Assembly (NCBI RefSeq): GCF_000426845.1
Contig: NZ_AUGD01000013.1
Coordinates: 1 to 64,000 of the forward strand
DNA: 64,000 nucleotides
Source: Bradyrhizobium sp. in8p8
Lineage (GTDB): Bacteria > Pseudomonadota > Alphaproteobacteria > Rhizobiales > Xanthobacteraceae
Reading direction: 5' to 3'
The notes under the pieces were generated by a model, which was given only the letters and a program-made list of their open reading frames with translations, was not told where the DNA came from and ran no database searches. The stretch's first letter is position 1. Each line of letters starts with the position of its first letter. A program made the translations under genes and the position numbers. Shown here in pieces: positions 34,930 through 42,072 of the stretch.

Positions 34930-35187
34930 ATGCTGTTGATTGTGGGTAGTGTAGTCACCGGGCTCGCCCTCGGTCTGCGATATCGAGTATTTGTTCTCTT
35001 GCCGGCCATTCTAGCTGGCGCGTTCGCAATCTGCGCCATCTCCCCGGAGCCACTTTGGCAGATGTGGACTTCAGTCCTCACCTTCGCCGTCGTAGTGCAG
35101 ATAAGCTACGTCGGTGGCGCGCTCGCGAAGCTCGGCACCCAGGGCGGAGTTGTCGCACAGATTCCGAGTCAGCTTCGGCAATCGTGA
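34930..35187 (+). CDS. Small membrane protein
   Basis: The 85-residue product has three hydrophobic stretches (LLIVGSVVTGLALGLRY, FVLLPAILAGAFAICAI and MWTSVLTFAVVVQISYVGGA), with a polar C-terminus. GGAG lies about 11 bases before the ATG. Small proteins of this type are frequent in Bradyrhizobium; the family is not characterised to my knowledge. Confidence 0.6.
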   Translation: MLLIVGSVVTGLALGLRYRVFVLLPAILAGAFAICAISPEPLWQMWTSVLTFAVVVQISYVGGALAKLGTQGGVVAQIPSQLRQS

Positions 35188-35232
35188 TGATCGGGCAAGC
35201 CTCTGGGCGCTCGACCGCCGGCTCGCCTAGGC

Positions 35233-35538
35233 TTACTGACTATTGATGTCACCGCCGCACGGCCGAGACCGATAGTCCGGGAAGCGGCTCTGCATCGCGG
35301 CCTTTATGAACCTGAAGTGAGCAATCGCCGCCCCCAACTCCCTTAGCCGCTTCTGGCCGTTGACGATTTCTGCGTCGAACAGATCCTGATGATGGCTATC
35401 CAGCGGTTCGCGATGCAAATACTCGTCGTCCCCATTCCCAAGCGTGACGGCGGCCCGTGCGAGAACGTCATCGACTCTGCGGCCTAGCCCTGCTCGCTCG
35501 CGTTCAGCGGCTTGAAGGGCATCCTCGATGGCAGCCAT
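35233..35538 (-). CDS. Hypothetical helical protein
   Basis: The 101-residue product from ATG 35538 (GGGAG upstream) is mostly helical: AAIEDALQAAERERAGLGRR, then EIVNGQKRLRELGAAIAHFR. A longer frame to 35670 has a poorer ribosome site. No family is recognised. The soluble, amphipathic helices could form a bundle. Confidence 0.5.
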   Translation of the reverse strand: MAAIEDALQAAERERAGLGRRVDDVLARAAVTLGNGDDEYLHREPLDSHHQDLFDAEIVNGQKRLRELGAAIAHFRFIKAAMQSRFPDYRSRPCGGDINSQ

Positions 35539-35723
35539 GATAGCTCCCACACGGTGTTGATCTGTTTCGACATCCCGGTCGGCCGAGCGGACACGAAATT
35601 CGGACACTCCAACACGCCGAAGGAAATTCTGGCCGCGGGCTCTCAGGAACAACTGGAACATGGTCGTCATTTCTTTAGAGGTCAGCGTCCGGAGAACATC
35701 GCTCTTCTGTGGTTAACGAAGAT

Positions 35724-35984
35724 TTAACGGGCGCAAACAGGCCCGTTGGCTATCCAGTTCTGCCAGGCGCTCTCATGCTTATCGTAGAGCGCCGACCATC
35801 TCTGTCCAACCAGACCGAAGGAAGCAACGGCAGCTTCTTCCACGAAGCATGCGCTGAGGTCGGCATGAGCCCGATCCAGGCCTTCGAATTCTCGTGTCTC
35901 CTCGATCGTCAAGCCAATCAAAACTCGCTGGCCTGCCGCATCGACAAAATACCTTCGAGGAGCCGCGTTGCTTGGAGCAATCAT
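35724..35984 (-). CDS. Hypothetical protein
   Basis: The 86-residue product from ATG 35984 (AGGA upstream) begins with RRYFVDAAGQRVLIGLTIEE, a beta-hairpin followed by a helix (TREFEGLDRAH), and ends in a Trp-containing helix (SALYDKHESAWQNWI). The opening pattern is seen in many unannotated rhizobial proteins. Soluble, function unknown. Confidence 0.55.
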   Translation of the reverse strand: MIAPSNAAPRRYFVDAAGQRVLIGLTIEETREFEGLDRAHADLSACFVEEAAVASFGLVGQRWSALYDKHESAWQNWIANGPVCAR

Positions 35985-36351
35985 GCTGAATCCTATGGGT
36001 CCGCCCCAGCTTAGCCAATGGGGCCGATTTCAGGGATAGCATCCGCAACTACCGGCCGCCGTCAATCTCCGCAACTCCAATGTCGCAGCAACGTTAAAGC
36101 GCCGGACCGAAGCAAGCTGAGCGTAAGCTGCCGGAAATTCGCCGCGCGCGTTTATGTCCTACGAGCTTCGCTCAGTAACGTTGAGGAGTTAGCTTAATAT
36201 CCGTTGTTTGTTGCGATGTTCTCGGAAACTTTTATCCATCTCAGCATCGGGCTTCCCCAGGCCCGACCCCACCCAAGCAAAGCCGTCGGGCGAACACGGG
36301 CCTGTTTGGCGGCTTTGTCTTGGTACGTCGTATAATAGGATCATTGCAGAG
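35985..36351. promoter_or_regulatory. Intergenic with a perfect -10 box before 36352
   Basis: TATAAT at 36331-36336 lies only 15 bases before the ATG at 36352, so a transcript from it would have a very short leader of about nine bases. No convincing -35 box was found at the usual distance. No gene is seen in the rest. Confidence 0.4.
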
Positions 36352-36531
36352 ATGGCGCGCAAGCCCTGGTCATTCAAAGAGGACCGCCGGCTCATGGAAC
36401 TGGCCAAGTCTTCAACCACACTGGAGAATGCTGCAAAGCAGCTTGGGCGGTCGCCGGACGCGATCAAGCGCATGGCGCTGCGACTCGGTCTTTCGCTCAA
36501 GTCGAGAGAAGCTGGCACAAAGAAGGGCTAG
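36352..36531 (+). CDS. Small SANT/HTH-like putative DNA-binding protein
   Basis: The 59-residue product MARKPWSFKEDRRLMELAKS has a Myb/SANT-like start (W, then acidic/basic helix), followed by LENAAKQLGRSPDAIKRMAL, a helix-turn-helix. Many rhizobial genomes carry such short proteins. The longer frame from 36208 adds unrelated residues and is rejected. The start near TATAAT suggests a leaderless or near-leaderless message. Confidence 0.6.
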   Translation: MARKPWSFKEDRRLMELAKSSTTLENAAKQLGRSPDAIKRMALRLGLSLKSREAGTKKG

Positions 36532-36819
36532 CCAACATATCGAGCATGCCCGGCTGATCTCTACGTCTGCCTTCCAAGCTCGTCGCTTCGTTCTACCCAG
36601 CCCTTGTCGCTCGGATTGCATCATATCGGCGTATGCTGCTGGCCAAGGATTCATCGCCAAGCCTATGGCCGAAGCCCATCAACGAGACGCATCAGTACAA
36701 CTGAACCCGACTCTGCGGACAACGCCCATCGACGCGTGTACGAGCGCGCCGGTGTCAGGTCTTTAAGGATATTTTCGCCTTTCGCGGCGGCGAGGCGGTT
36801 GACCGACTATGTTGGCGCG

Positions 36820-37185
36820 ATGCGCCGCAACCACCTCCTCGCCGCAGCGGGCGTCTGCTCCGCACTCATCGCCTACGCAGTTCTTGCTCGCCTTGCAGGA
36901 AGACCAGTACTGGTGGGTCACGCCGTAGCTTATTGGGTCATTGTCATAGAGCGCATTAGCGTTTATGGCCTGCTAGGTGTCCTGTTTTCCTTCCTGCTTC
37001 CCGGACGAACGGCCGTAGCTTGCAGCCTCGTGATATCTGTTGCTATCGGGCTTGAGCTTGCACAGTTACTGATCCCTGATGGCGTTCATGCGTTCACGGA
37101 CGTGCTGCAGAAGACGGCCGGCGGAATCATGGGTGTCCTGGTCGCTCAGACAATCCTGTCGTTCCTGCCCAGGCCGCCGGCCTGA
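36820..37185 (+). CDS. VanZ-like small membrane protein
   Basis: The 121-residue product from ATG 36820 has four hydrophobic segments, with SVYGLLGVLFSFLLPGRTAV and the signature IGLELAQLLIPDGVHAFTDV followed by GGIMGVLVAQ. It resembles the VanZ-like protein at 13617 in layout. The role in proteobacteria is unknown; proximity to EPS genes is noted. Confidence 0.6.
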   Translation: MRRNHLLAAAGVCSALIAYAVLARLAGRPVLVGHAVAYWVIVIERISVYGLLGVLFSFLLPGRTAVACSLVISVAIGLELAQLLIPDGVHAFTDVLQKTAGGIMGVLVAQTILSFLPRPPA

Positions 37186-37254
37186 CCCAACGGCAGACCG
37201 GAACGGGGCATTGCATTTCGCAAGTAGAGGGGCTGCAAACCACAAGCTAGCAGC

Positions 37255-37530
37255 CTAGCGCCAGACGGCAATTCTCCGCGTCCGAAGCCCGGTCGACATT
37301 TGTTGATGTGTCTCGCGCAGTGCCGCGATTGCAACGTCAAGTTCGGAGTCCGATTCGCGAATTGTCTCCAAGAACCGGGCGATCAACACTGCGTTCAACT
37401 TGACTCGGGTATTCCCATCACGGCTCCGGCGACGATCGAGCAGCAGGTGCTGCGCTTCGATCCTGGCCTCGTCAGCACTAAAGCCGCAAAGTGCTCCGAG
37501 TTCCTGATATGTCATCCAGATCTGAGGCAT
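37255..37530 (-). CDS. Hypothetical protein
   Basis: The 91-residue product begins MPQIWMTYQELGALCGFSAD followed by EARIEAQHLLLDRRRSRDG, which looks like a winged or helix-turn-helix start, then a helical half (ARFLETIRESDSELDVAIAA). AGGAA precedes the ATG. The same opening is familiar from many rhizobial hypothetical proteins. A DNA-binding role is possible but unproven. Confidence 0.6.
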   Translation of the reverse strand: MPQIWMTYQELGALCGFSADEARIEAQHLLLDRRRSRDGNTRVKLNAVLIARFLETIRESDSELDVAIAALRETHQQMSTGLRTRRIAVWR

Positions 37531-37654
37531 ATTTCCTATCCGCCCACTGTTGTGGCCTCAAGCTAACTTTCACCTCTAAAGACCCAGTTGCCGCAGTGCA
37601 GTTGCGCTCCGTTTTCGCGACAACAGCGTCAACACGAACCTAAGATGCCGCCGT

Positions 37655-38107
37655 TCATGATACCGGCGTCTTTGGAGCCACAAACGCATGCCGCCCGCGC
37701 GAACGGCCGTCGAGCCTCTTGGGCAGCTTGTCGGCCTTGAGCTTCACCACCGCGCTTCGGGCGTCGATAGCGGCCGGAGCGTCTTCCTGGCTGTAGATCA
37801 GCGTCGCCTCGAAATTCACGCCGGGCGCTTGGCGGGCCGTGCCCGAACAGGTCGCCATCGCGCCGGTATACACGCCGGAGAGCTCGACCTCGACCTCGTC
37901 GAGCCCGAACACCGTCGGCGGTCCCTCGGCATGCCGCCGCGTGGTCAGAACAGCCGTGAAGCGCCGGTCATCATCGAATTGATAGGAGCCGTCATAGGTG
38001 AAGAAGCTGTCACTGCCGGAGATGCGGCCCTCGGCCAGGTTCACGATACCGGTGCCCTGCGCTTGCGCGGTCCTGAACCACGCCGCGTATTTGCCCTCTT
38101 TCAGCAT
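37655..38107 (-). CDS. GrlR-like small beta protein
   Basis: The 150-residue product from ATG 38107 (in-frame GTG at 38119) has the pattern KYAAWFRTAQAQGTGIVNLA, GRISGSDSFFTYDGSYQFDD, a beta-barrel repeat resembling GrlR-family regulators (GrlR of enteric type III secretion binds its partner GrlA). Here there is no GrlA or type III system, and it trails the chemotaxis operon. The family link is by fold pattern only. Confidence 0.5.
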   Translation of the reverse strand: MLKEGKYAAWFRTAQAQGTGIVNLAEGRISGSDSFFTYDGSYQFDDDRRFTAVLTTRRHAEGPPTVFGLDEVEVELSGVYTGAMATCSGTARQAPGVNFEATLIYSQEDAPAAIDARSAVVKLKADKLPKRLDGRSRGRHAFVAPKTPVS

Positions 38108-38256
38108 GGAAACATCCACCCATGGAATTCATGCGTATCTGCAACGAAGTGTGAGGCGCAACAATGACCGAGACGGCGAGCATTCCGCCACGGTTAACGC
38201 CCTGCAAAACCAATCGATCAAAATTTCTGCGGCGCACGAGACGGCGCGCAGGGACT

Positions 38257-39984
38257 TCAAAACAGCTCTATGCCGTCGTCATCCGTTTCCGCGACTTCGA
38301 CACGGCGCGTGGTGGCGACCGACGTCAGCCCGAGCGTTTGCAGAAACCGCCGGTGGACGTCCCGCTCGCGCTCCATCGTGTAGCGCGCAAACAGCTCGTC
38401 GAGCATCGCTTCGTCTTGCGCTTGCGGCTGCGGCTTCTGCGCGCCCGAACTCGCGGTCTCGAGCCGCGCCGCGGCCGCCGGCAACGCCGCGGAGCCTTCG
38501 CCGAGCGTCGTCATCAGATTTTGCGCCGACGTGATCAGCCCCTCGAATTCCGCCCCTTCATTGACGAGCCGGCCCATCAGCCTGCCGAGCCGCTCATTGC
38601 CGGCCTCGACCTCACGCAGCGCCTGGAGGATCTGCGGTTCGAGCTTGACGAGCTGCGTGGTATCGCCCTGCACGCGGAGCACCTTCAATTCCCCGGCCGA
38701 TCGCTCGATGGCGTCGAGCACGGGCCTCAGGCGCCCCGCTCCCGCCGAGACCTGGTCGGCGGTGGCCTTGAGCTCGTTCGCAATAACCACGAAGGCGCTG
38801 CCGCGGCTGCCGAGATGACTTGCTTTGAGGCCCGCATTCATTCCGATCAGCGTGATGTCGACGGTCGCCTCGGCGAGCCCTGCGATCGCCTGACGAAACT
38901 TCATCAGCGTATCCTCGACGATCGCGAGCGCCTCGTCGACCGAGCGGCCGGCGCCCTCGCAGGTCGTGATCAGGTTCGAGGCGTGCGCCAGCGTCTGCTT
39001 GATGCGCGCCAGGAACGACGACGAACCGCCGTCCTCGCCGCCGATCAGCGTGCGGCCGTGGCCGACCACGCTGCGCGCATCGTGCAGGATGGCGGTCAGC
39101 GCGCGAACGATCTGGCCGATGTCGCCGCTGAACTCGCGTTGAGCATCCCTGAGCTGGGCCGCCTGCAACTGACAGATCGCGCGCGCGCCGTCCTCGCTCG
39201 CCATCGGTCCGGGAACCAGGCTCGGGACGGATGGCGAGGCGAGACCGAGACCGTATGAGACGTGCTCGAGACGCTGGCGTGTGCTGTCGCCGGCCTGCAG
39301 GGAGATGATCGCGCTGCCCACCGCCTCGGCGATCTTCCTGGTGCTGGAGCTGGCGAGATCGGCCAGATGGCCGCTGTTGCTGCGCTGATCGCGCAACCCG
39401 GAGTAGGCGGAGCCGAGCTCGACGCTCTCCGCCGCCAGTTGATTCCGGTAGCGGCTATCGAAGTCCCGCTGCCGGCCGAATGCGGTGGCGACCGCTTCGG
39501 ACAGGCGCTGCTGATCCCGCGCGCAGCCCTCGATCGCGCCCTGCACGGCCTTGCCGAGATCGTAGGCCTCCTGCGTGAAGGCGAGAAAGCCCTCGCGGTC
39601 GCCGTCGAGCGCAGCGGCTTCGATCCGCGCGCTGCGGGCGATGATGGTGATCATCTGGATGTGCTTGAACAGCGGCTTGAGCAAAGCGGACGCCTCCGCC
39701 GTGCTCTTGCCGATCGTCTCCAGCAGGGCGGTCTCCGCCGGCAGCGCCTGCGCGAGCTCGCCGAGCTGCGCGGCGATCTCCTGCAGCGCGGTCGCGGCCC
39801 CCTCGATCTCCGCTCCGGAGAGTTCCGAGGAAAGCGCCGCGAGGCCCTGGTTCAGCTCCTTGAAGATAAGATGCCCGCGTCCAAGCTCGTGACCTACGCG
39901 CGCGAACACGTCCTCGACGCGCGAGGAGACGTCCTCGATCGCGACGATGGCCTCGGTGAGCGTGCTGGCCGGAATCACGGACAT
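38257..39984 (-). CDS. Soluble MCP-like coiled-coil chemotaxis protein
   Basis: The 575-residue product has no membrane segment or HAMP. It starts at ATG 39984, five bases after cheB; a TTG at 39993 would overlap it. Long helices dominate, with two regions recalling the signalling hairpin of chemoreceptors: IQMITIIARSARIEAAALDG and TLIGMNAGLKASHLGSRGSA followed by FVVIANELKATADQV. These match the MCP tip pattern (LLALNAAVEAARAGE...) only loosely. The C-terminus has ELFARYTMERERDVHRRF. It is part of the che operon by position. It may be a soluble receptor or adaptor; the role is unknown. Confidence 0.65.
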   Translation of the reverse strand: MSVIPASTLTEAIVAIEDVSSRVEDVFARVGHELGRGHLIFKELNQGLAALSSELSGAEIEGAATALQEIAAQLGELAQALPAETALLETIGKSTAEASALLKPLFKHIQMITIIARSARIEAAALDGDREGFLAFTQEAYDLGKAVQGAIEGCARDQQRLSEAVATAFGRQRDFDSRYRNQLAAESVELGSAYSGLRDQRSNSGHLADLASSSTRKIAEAVGSAIISLQAGDSTRQRLEHVSYGLGLASPSVPSLVPGPMASEDGARAICQLQAAQLRDAQREFSGDIGQIVRALTAILHDARSVVGHGRTLIGGEDGGSSSFLARIKQTLAHASNLITTCEGAGRSVDEALAIVEDTLMKFRQAIAGLAEATVDITLIGMNAGLKASHLGSRGSAFVVIANELKATADQVSAGAGRLRPVLDAIERSAGELKVLRVQGDTTQLVKLEPQILQALREVEAGNERLGRLMGRLVNEGAEFEGLITSAQNLMTTLGEGSAALPAAAARLETASSGAQKPQPQAQDEAMLDELFARYTMERERDVHRRFLQTLGLTSVATTRRVEVAETDDDGIELF

Positions 39985-39989
39985 CGCGG

Positions 39990-41081
39990 TCAACCTGCCA
40001 CCACGGGCTGCCCGGCCTGATACCAGAGCATGATTTCGCGCGGGATCTGGTGCAGCGAGACGACCTTCTCGACGCCGCCATGGGCGATGGCTTCCTTGGG
40101 CATGCCGAACACCACGGAGCTCTCTTCATCCTGCGCCCGGGTCGAGGCGCCAAGCTTGCGCATCTCCAGCATTCCGCGCGCGCCGTCATCGCCCATGCCG
40201 GTCATGATCACGCCGAGCGCGTTGGCGCCTGCATGCTGGGCCGCCGAGCGGAACAGCACGTCGACCGACGGGCGATGCCGCGATACCGGCGGGCCGTCCT
40301 TGATTGCGATCTGGTAGCGCACGCCGATGCGCTGGAGCAGCATGTGCCGGGCACCGGGCGCGATATAGGCGCAGCCCGGCAAAACCGGCTCGCCGTCCTC
40401 GGCCTCCTTGACCCTGATCTGGCAGACACTGTCCAGACGCCTGGCAAAGGCCGCGGTGAAGCCTGCCGGCATGTGCTGGACGATCACGATCGGCGGACAG
40501 TGGGCCGGCAGCATTTCAAGGACGTCATTGAGCGCTTCGGTTCCGCCGGTCGAGGCGCCGATGCACACGATGCGTTCCGTCGTCGGACGGACCTTGCCCT
40601 GCACCGGCGGAGGGATGATGGCATCGGCCGTCAGTTTCTTCTCGATCTCCCGGCGCGCGGCACGCGGACGCACCCGGGCTCGGGCTGCCGACTTCACGGC
40701 CTCTCGCAGCCGTGTGGAGCATTCGAGCAGTGCCTGCCGCGTGTCGATCTTCGGCTTCGGAACGATATCGACCGCACCCGCTTCGAACGCCTCGAACATG
40801 ACGCTCGATCCCTCCTCCGTGAGCGAGGAGCAGATGATCACCGGAATCGGCCGCTGCGCCATGATCTTGCGCAGGAAGGTCATGCCGTCCATGCGCGGCA
40901 TCTCGAGGTCGAGAATGATGACGTCGGGCAGCTCCTTCTCGAGCCGCTTGGCGGCAACGAACGGGTCGGATGCCGTGGCCATCACTTCGATCTCGGGATC
41001 CTCACTCAGGATCGTCAGCAGGATTTGGCGCACCGACGCCGAATCGTCCACGATCAGTACGCGAACTTTCTCCTTCGGCAT
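39990..41081 (-). CDS. cheB: Chemotaxis methylesterase CheB
   Basis: The 363-residue product starts at ATG 41081, 17 bases after cheR; the upstream in-frame start at 41210 lies inside cheR and is rejected. The receiver domain has DD near residue 12 and phospho-acceptor Asp 58 (IILDLEMPRMDG). The esterase domain has catalytic Ser (CIGASTGGTEAL), His (IVQHMPAGFTAAF) and Asp (MTGMGDDGARGM). It removes methyl groups from the MCPs of this cluster. Confidence 0.96.
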   Translation of the reverse strand: MPKEKVRVLIVDDSASVRQILLTILSEDPEIEVMATASDPFVAAKRLEKELPDVIILDLEMPRMDGMTFLRKIMAQRPIPVIICSSLTEEGSSVMFEAFEAGAVDIVPKPKIDTRQALLECSTRLREAVKSAARARVRPRAARREIEKKLTADAIIPPPVQGKVRPTTERIVCIGASTGGTEALNDVLEMLPAHCPPIVIVQHMPAGFTAAFARRLDSVCQIRVKEAEDGEPVLPGCAYIAPGARHMLLQRIGVRYQIAIKDGPPVSRHRPSVDVLFRSAAQHAGANALGVIMTGMGDDGARGMLEMRKLGASTRAQDEESSVVFGMPKEAIAHGGVEKVVSLHQIPREIMLWYQAGQPVVAG

Positions 41082-41098
41082 TTGGGGCGGCGCTCCGA

Positions 41099-41953
41099 TC
41101 AAACCTGGAAGATGGTGGGCTGGACCTGCTTCAGACCCGGCACCGCGCTGTGAATCATCGATTCCGAGTGCCCGACCAGCAGATAGCCGCCCGGACGCAA
41201 ATGGCTGCACAATTGCTCGACGACCTTGCGCTGAGTCTCGCGCTCGAAATAGATCAGGACGTTGCGGCAGAAGATGATATCGACATCGCGATCGACGGGA
41301 TAGGACTTGTCCATGAGGTTCATCCTCATGAAATGCGTCATGCGCCGCAATTCCGGCACCACCCGCACCTCACCGCTGACCTTGTTCCGCGACGACAGGA
41401 AATAGCGCTTCACGAAAGGCTCCGGCACCGGAGCGAGCACGTCGCGGGTGTAGATCGCGGTCTTGGCGAGGCGCAGCACCGCCGTCGAGATGTCCGTCCC
41501 GAGGATGCGATACTGAAAGCGCAAGCCGTTCCGCGTCATGTCGTCCAACACCATCGCGGCCGTGTAGGCTTCCATTCCGGTAGAACTCGCCGAGCTCCAG
41601 ACCTTCAGATTCGCGTTCTTCCGTCCATGCGACTTGAGCAAGGCGGGGACCGCGACATCCCGCAAGAAGGTGAAATGCTGGGGCTCGCGGAAGAAGTCGG
41701 TCTTGTTGGTCGTTACTACATCGATGAGATGCGTAAGCTCGGTGTCAAAATGATCGCCCTCGAACAGGCTCTCGACGTATTCATTGAGGTCGGAGAAGTT
41801 CAATGCGCGCACGCGCTTGTGCAGCCGCCCCTCCAGCATCAGCCGCTTGCCCTGCGGCAGCTTGATGCCGACCTGCCCCTCGATGAGTTCGGCGATGGTC
41901 CGGAAGTGGCGGTCGGACAGATGCACGGCGGTATCTTGGATGGCGGGCATCAT
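41099..41953 (-). CDS. cheR: Chemotaxis methyltransferase CheR
   Basis: The 284-residue product methylates MCP glutamates using SAM. The N-terminal helical domain (FRTIAELIEGQVGIKLPQGK) precedes the SAM domain: LKVWSSASSTGMEAYTAAMV, ILGTDIST, DIIFCRNVLIYF and LLVGHSES. In place of the usual SAGCSTGEE, the motif reads SSASSTGMEAYT. The sequence is otherwise complete. It lies between MCP and cheB. Confidence 0.95.
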   Translation of the reverse strand: MMPAIQDTAVHLSDRHFRTIAELIEGQVGIKLPQGKRLMLEGRLHKRVRALNFSDLNEYVESLFEGDHFDTELTHLIDVVTTNKTDFFREPQHFTFLRDVAVPALLKSHGRKNANLKVWSSASSTGMEAYTAAMVLDDMTRNGLRFQYRILGTDISTAVLRLAKTAIYTRDVLAPVPEPFVKRYFLSSRNKVSGEVRVVPELRRMTHFMRMNLMDKSYPVDRDVDIIFCRNVLIYFERETQRKVVEQLCSHLRPGGYLLVGHSESMIHSAVPGLKQVQPTIFQV

Positions 41954-42072
41954 GAACGATGGCCCAAGTCCGGAAGGGCAGCCTGCACTGAATGTCGGGC
42001 CATAAGGGCCATCTTGATCCTATGCGTTGACAGAAAGCGGGCTCGACCGGGGGCGGACCGGTTCCGGAGGTC

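Noticed and set aside
38164..40020. Long plus-strand frames of 364 and 252 codons
   Set aside because: They are antisense to the coiled-coil protein gene and are very rich in Arg, Gly and Leu, as expected for reverse-frame shadows.
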